Made by a program: the position numbers and the translations under genes. The notes below the pieces were generated by a model. It searched no databases. It worked only from the letters and a program-made list of their open reading frames with translations, and had not been told where the DNA came from. Below are positions 6,711 through 8,462 of a stretch of 8,462 bases of DNA, in pieces (the first letter of the stretch is position 1; the number at the start of each line of letters is the position of its first letter). Source of the stretch: Sulfurimonas sp. (GTDB lineage Bacteria > Campylobacterota > Campylobacteria > Campylobacterales > Sulfurimonadaceae); assembly GCA_027044845.1 (NCBI GenBank), contig JALUBM010000073.1:1-8462 (forward strand), in the 5' to 3' direction.

Positions 6711-7907
6711 TTACAAAGGTTTGATTAATATAATTTCACAATCTTTTATACCATTTCCTTGTGCTGTAAATATGTTTCTTTCAACTTTATTGTTATAAAT
6801 AAACTCTAATGTTTCAGATGAGTTATTCGTTTCAGTTTTCATATCATATATCTTAAACTTACTCAATAATCTATAATCATTTTGTATAAAAAAATCTTGA
6901 TTACCAACCGACAACATCAAATAATTCTTTTTCTTGTAATCAATCTCTTCATTTAAATTTAAAAAAGCCATTGATTCAGCAATAAAATTTTCCAATTCAA
7001 TATCACTATCAGTTTTCTCTCTTGGAATTGGGTTTTGTTTTTTCATTTCATTGTTATAGATTCCATGCACATAAGCTTCTTCATCTTGAATTTTTACACC
7101 TTTTTGTTTCATCTTCTGTAATCTTTTTTTAGATTTATCCATAACCTCAGTATCAATCTCTTTTTTCGTATTTTTAGATTTAGGATTTGATTTTCTTCTA
7201 ATAGTAAATTTATAAACTTTCTTCCTGATACCCTCAACAGTATAAGATATTTTAATATCAGTTTTTTCATTTATTTCGTTAATAATCTTATCAAAAGTGG
7301 ATTTCTGTGGTATATTTCCTATCAATAATTTCAGTTCATCAGATTTAATGTTTTTATTTCCACTATTGGAGTAATCCTTTAAAAGTAAATAGATTGATTT
7401 AGATTTAGTACCACCTAGCTCAAATAAATTGGTTAAATCTACTTTCATAAAAAAATCTTTCACACCTATTAACTCTTTTACGAACTTCTTTGTAAAAGAG
7501 ATTGTAAGTAGAGTTGAATCCCAACTGTGAGTATCAATAACTTTTATAGTTTCAATATCCTTATCCTTATTTTTTCTAAGTATATTTGTATTTATAAATA
7601 ATTTTGATAAATTTTCTATAAATAACTTTAGATTTTCATACTTGTGATTTTGCACTACACCATACTTATGAAAATCACTTAATTCGATTTCTACTGATTT
7701 GTAAGGGATACTTTCATCAAAATAATATCTCTTACCATCTTTTATTAATAGGTTTGGGGTTTCACTTAATAACTCTTTTGTGTACAAGAATAACATTAGA
7801 TAAAAATAATCTATCTCTATTTTTTTCAAATCTACCATCTCTCCACCTGCATCTGTGAAACAACTTTGAGATACAATAGATGGTAGATATAATATTGGGT
7901 TTTCCAT
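6711..7907 (-). CDS. Rep_3/RepB-type plasmid replication initiator with C-terminal extension
   Basis: Probably the plasmid replication initiator, which binds origin DNA through two winged-helix domains and starts replication. The start is placed at ATG 7907 (398 aa) because GGAG lies 6 nt upstream; the ATG at 7919 has no such site. Numbered from 7907, the first domain (about 25-135) has the family's helical pattern DYFYLMLFLYTKELL. The second shows FFMKVDLTNLFELGGTKSKS and IYLLLKDYSN (about 152-181), then IKSDELKLLIG (187-197), FDKIINEINEKTDI (205-218) and the strand pair ISYTVEGIRKKVYKFTIRRK (220-239), a typical Rep_3 second winged helix. A very basic linker (about 237-272) follows, then about 120 residues that I do not recognise. 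The stretch upstream holds boxes and repeats suited to initiator binding and autoregulation. The family call is by pattern recognition; replication function is inferred. Confidence 0.82.
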   Translation of the reverse strand: MENPILYLPSIVSQSCFTDAGGEMVDLKKIEIDYFYLMLFLYTKELLSETPNLLIKDGKRYYFDESIPYKSVEIELSDFHKYGVVQNHKYENLKLFIENLSKLFINTNILRKNKDKDIETIKVIDTHSWDSTLLTISFTKKFVKELIGVKDFFMKVDLTNLFELGGTKSKSIYLLLKDYSNSGNKNIKSDELKLLIGNIPQKSTFDKIINEINEKTDIKISYTVEGIRKKVYKFTIRRKSNPKSKNTKKEIDTEVMDKSKKRLQKMKQKGVKIQDEEAYVHGIYNNEMKKQNPIPREKTDSDIELENFIAESMAFLNLNEEIDYKKKNYLMLSVGNQDFFIQNDYRLLSKFKIYDMKTETNNSSETLEFIYNNKVERNIFTAQGNGIKDCEIILIKPL

Positions 7908-7969
7908 AACTTTCTCCATTAATTTAATTTAAATAATTTGGTTAATTTCCCACCTTATTTATCTTAATA

Positions 7970-8000
7970 ATTATACAAATTTGTTTAAAAAAACAGTCGA
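7970..8000 (-). promoter_or_regulatory. probable rep promoter
   Basis: On the minus strand TGTATAAT carries a perfect -10 hexamer TATAAT (7975-7970), about 62 bp before the rep start codon at 7907. Upstream are a T-run and TCGACT (8000-7995), a weak -35 match at 19 bp. The promoter is bracketed by two GGTGGGAA boxes, a layout that fits repression by Rep itself. Confidence 0.5.
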
Positions 8001-8034
8001 TTTGATAGATTCCCACCAAATTTGATAAGATAAA

Positions 8035-8064
8035 TTGAAAACCCTATTTTTGTACCTTTATAAT
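8035..8064 (+). promoter_or_regulatory. plus-strand sigma70-like promoter, divergent from rep
   Basis: TTGAAA (8035-8040) and TATAAT (8059-8064) are separated by 18 bp, a good match to a housekeeping promoter. Transcription would start near 8071 and run rightward through the repeats and the hairpin at 8152, then antisense to the partial gene that ends at 8209. No plus-strand coding region follows in the window, so it may make a small RNA, activate the origin by transcription, or be a chance match in AT-rich DNA. Confidence 0.4.
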
Positions 8065-8151
8065 ATGATGTTTCCCAGAGGTAAACTTCCTAAATATATC
8101 AAATATCAAATATAAATATCAATCAGATAGATTTATCTTTCAGATAACTCA

Positions 8152-8167
8152 CAGAGGTTACCCTCTG
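8152..8167. repeat. CAGAGG/CCTCTG inverted repeat
   Basis: CAGAGG (8152-8157) and CCTCTG (8162-8167) form a 6-bp GC-containing stem around TTAC, notable in this AT-rich region. A related direct repeat CAGAGGT lies at 8076-8082, and GGTTAC recurs at 8156 and 8171. There is no following T-tract, so an operator or structural element is as likely as a terminator. Confidence 0.4.
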
Positions 8168-8208
8168 AGTGGTTACAAACCTTATAATAGATTTTATAAA
8201 TAATGTGA

Positions 8209-8462
8209 TTATGATTCTCTCTTGTAATTTTCAAATACTTTTGGATATATCTCCAAAAAATTATCCTTATCAAAATAGAGATTATCTTCGATGGTATTGA
8301 ATGTAATATCTAATTTATCAACCATACTTATAATCAATTCACTTATCATTGTAGGTGATGAATCAAATTCATTGAGAGAGTAAGTTATAAATTGATAGGG
8401 TTTGTAGTACCGTAGAATATCCATGATTATAGTTGGGTTTCGCTCAGTTATTACAGTAAGTT
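8209..8462 (-). CDS. hypothetical protein, C-terminal part (5' end outside window)
   Basis: The minus-strand frame stays open from the stop at 8209 to the right window edge, giving 83 visible residues. An in-frame ATG exists at 8424 but has no Shine-Dalgarno sequence, and the codons before it read LTVITERNPTII without a stop. The real start is therefore probably beyond the edge and the internal ATG is unlikely to be used. The visible part is acidic with alternating helix and strand character (for example FITYSLNEFDSSPTMISELI) and ends in FENYKRES. I recognise no family. It is oriented like rep and ends about 300 bp upstream of it, so it may belong to the plasmid backbone; its function is unknown. 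Confidence 0.55.
   Translation of the reverse strand, partial: LTVITERNPTIIMDILRYYKPYQFITYSLNEFDSSPTMISELIISMVDKLDITFNTIEDNLYFDKDNFLEIYPKVFENYKRES

Larger units (their letters stand above)
7947..8077 (-). repeat. three TGGGAA boxes spaced 63 and 62 bp around the rep promoter
   Basis: Read on the minus strand, GGTGGGAA occurs at 7954-7947 and 8017-8010, and the shorter TGGGAA at 8077-8072. The distances between equivalent bases are 63 and 62 bp, about six helical turns, so the boxes would face the same side of the DNA. The first two bracket the rep -10 box. They are candidate Rep binding or operator sites; no protein-binding evidence is available from sequence alone. Confidence 0.45.
7908..8208. 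other. gene-free AT-rich region, candidate replication origin
   Basis: About 300 bp with no credible gene, upstream of rep. It contains the rep promoter, the TGGGAA boxes, a 10-bp palindrome ACAAATTTGT (7975-7984), TTTGATA at 8001 and 8021, its complement TATCAAA at 8097 and 8104, a related ATATCAA at 8116, and ATTTATCTT at 7957 and 8131 with its complement at 8027-8035. High AT content, clustered short repeats and adjacency to an initiator gene fit an origin. No clear run of 18-22-bp iterons and no consensus DnaA box was seen, so origin identity is inferred from context. Confidence 0.5.

Noticed and set aside
7917..7919. Upstream ATG for rep
   Set aside because: There is no ribosome binding site before it, while the GGAG that overlaps this codon serves ATG 7907.
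8143..8152. DnaA-box-like TAACTCACA
   Set aside because: Only 6 of 9 positions match the consensus TTATCCACA, not enough in such AT-rich DNA.
7908..8208. CRISPR-like array or classical tandem iterons
   Set aside because: The repeats are only 6-10 bp, change orientation and lack a regular unit of about 20 bp or spacer structure.

Overview
The window is very AT-rich DNA with strong Shine-Dalgarno sites, and it looks like part of a bacterial plasmid or plasmid-like replicon. The main support is a Rep_3/RepB-type replication initiator (minus strand, about 6711-7907) with a repeat-rich, gene-free region upstream of it that resembles an origin. AT content, gene style and the Rep/HU combination suggest Campylobacterota (Arcobacter- or Sulfurimonas-like). 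That is an impression only; no rRNA or housekeeping gene confirms it.

Left part (1-5345, plus strand): four tightly packed genes that form a restriction/defence operon. In order they are the C-terminal part of a Z1-family superfamily-II helicase-like protein (cut by the window edge), a PD-(D/E)XK protein of the DUF4420 type, a full-length AIPR (abortive infection phage resistance) protein, and a complete DNA cytosine-5 methyltransferase. Gene ends and starts overlap or lie 2 bp apart. From family knowledge, this gene set is associated with a MutL/MORC-like GHKL ATPase, which would be expected just left of the window. The methyltransferase would mark self DNA. The Z1, nuclease-fold and AIPR proteins would act on unmodified or phage DNA or mediate the defence response.

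Middle (5346-6455): after a short convergent gap with a 10-bp inverted repeat comes a minus-strand operon. It encodes a divergent HU-type DNA-binding protein followed by three small orphan proteins of 92, 89 and 69 aa, each with its own ribosome binding site and overlapping or nearly abutting its neighbour. The 92- and 89-aa proteins look like diverged tandem duplicates. The HU protein has Phe where HU normally carries the DNA-intercalating Pro of its arm.

Right part (6456-8462): a 255-bp spacer with three imperfect TACGG repeats and a small hairpin, then the Rep gene, then about 300 bp with no gene. This last stretch holds the likely rep promoter, three TGGGAA boxes at 62-63 bp spacing, TATCAAA/TTTGATA repeats, a divergent plus-strand promoter-like sequence and a hairpin. 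A minus-strand reading frame enters from the right edge and ends at 8209.

Taken together: a replication module, an HU-linked accessory operon of unknown role, and a plasmid-borne modification/defence cassette. The least explained parts are the HU operon and the organisation of the putative origin.
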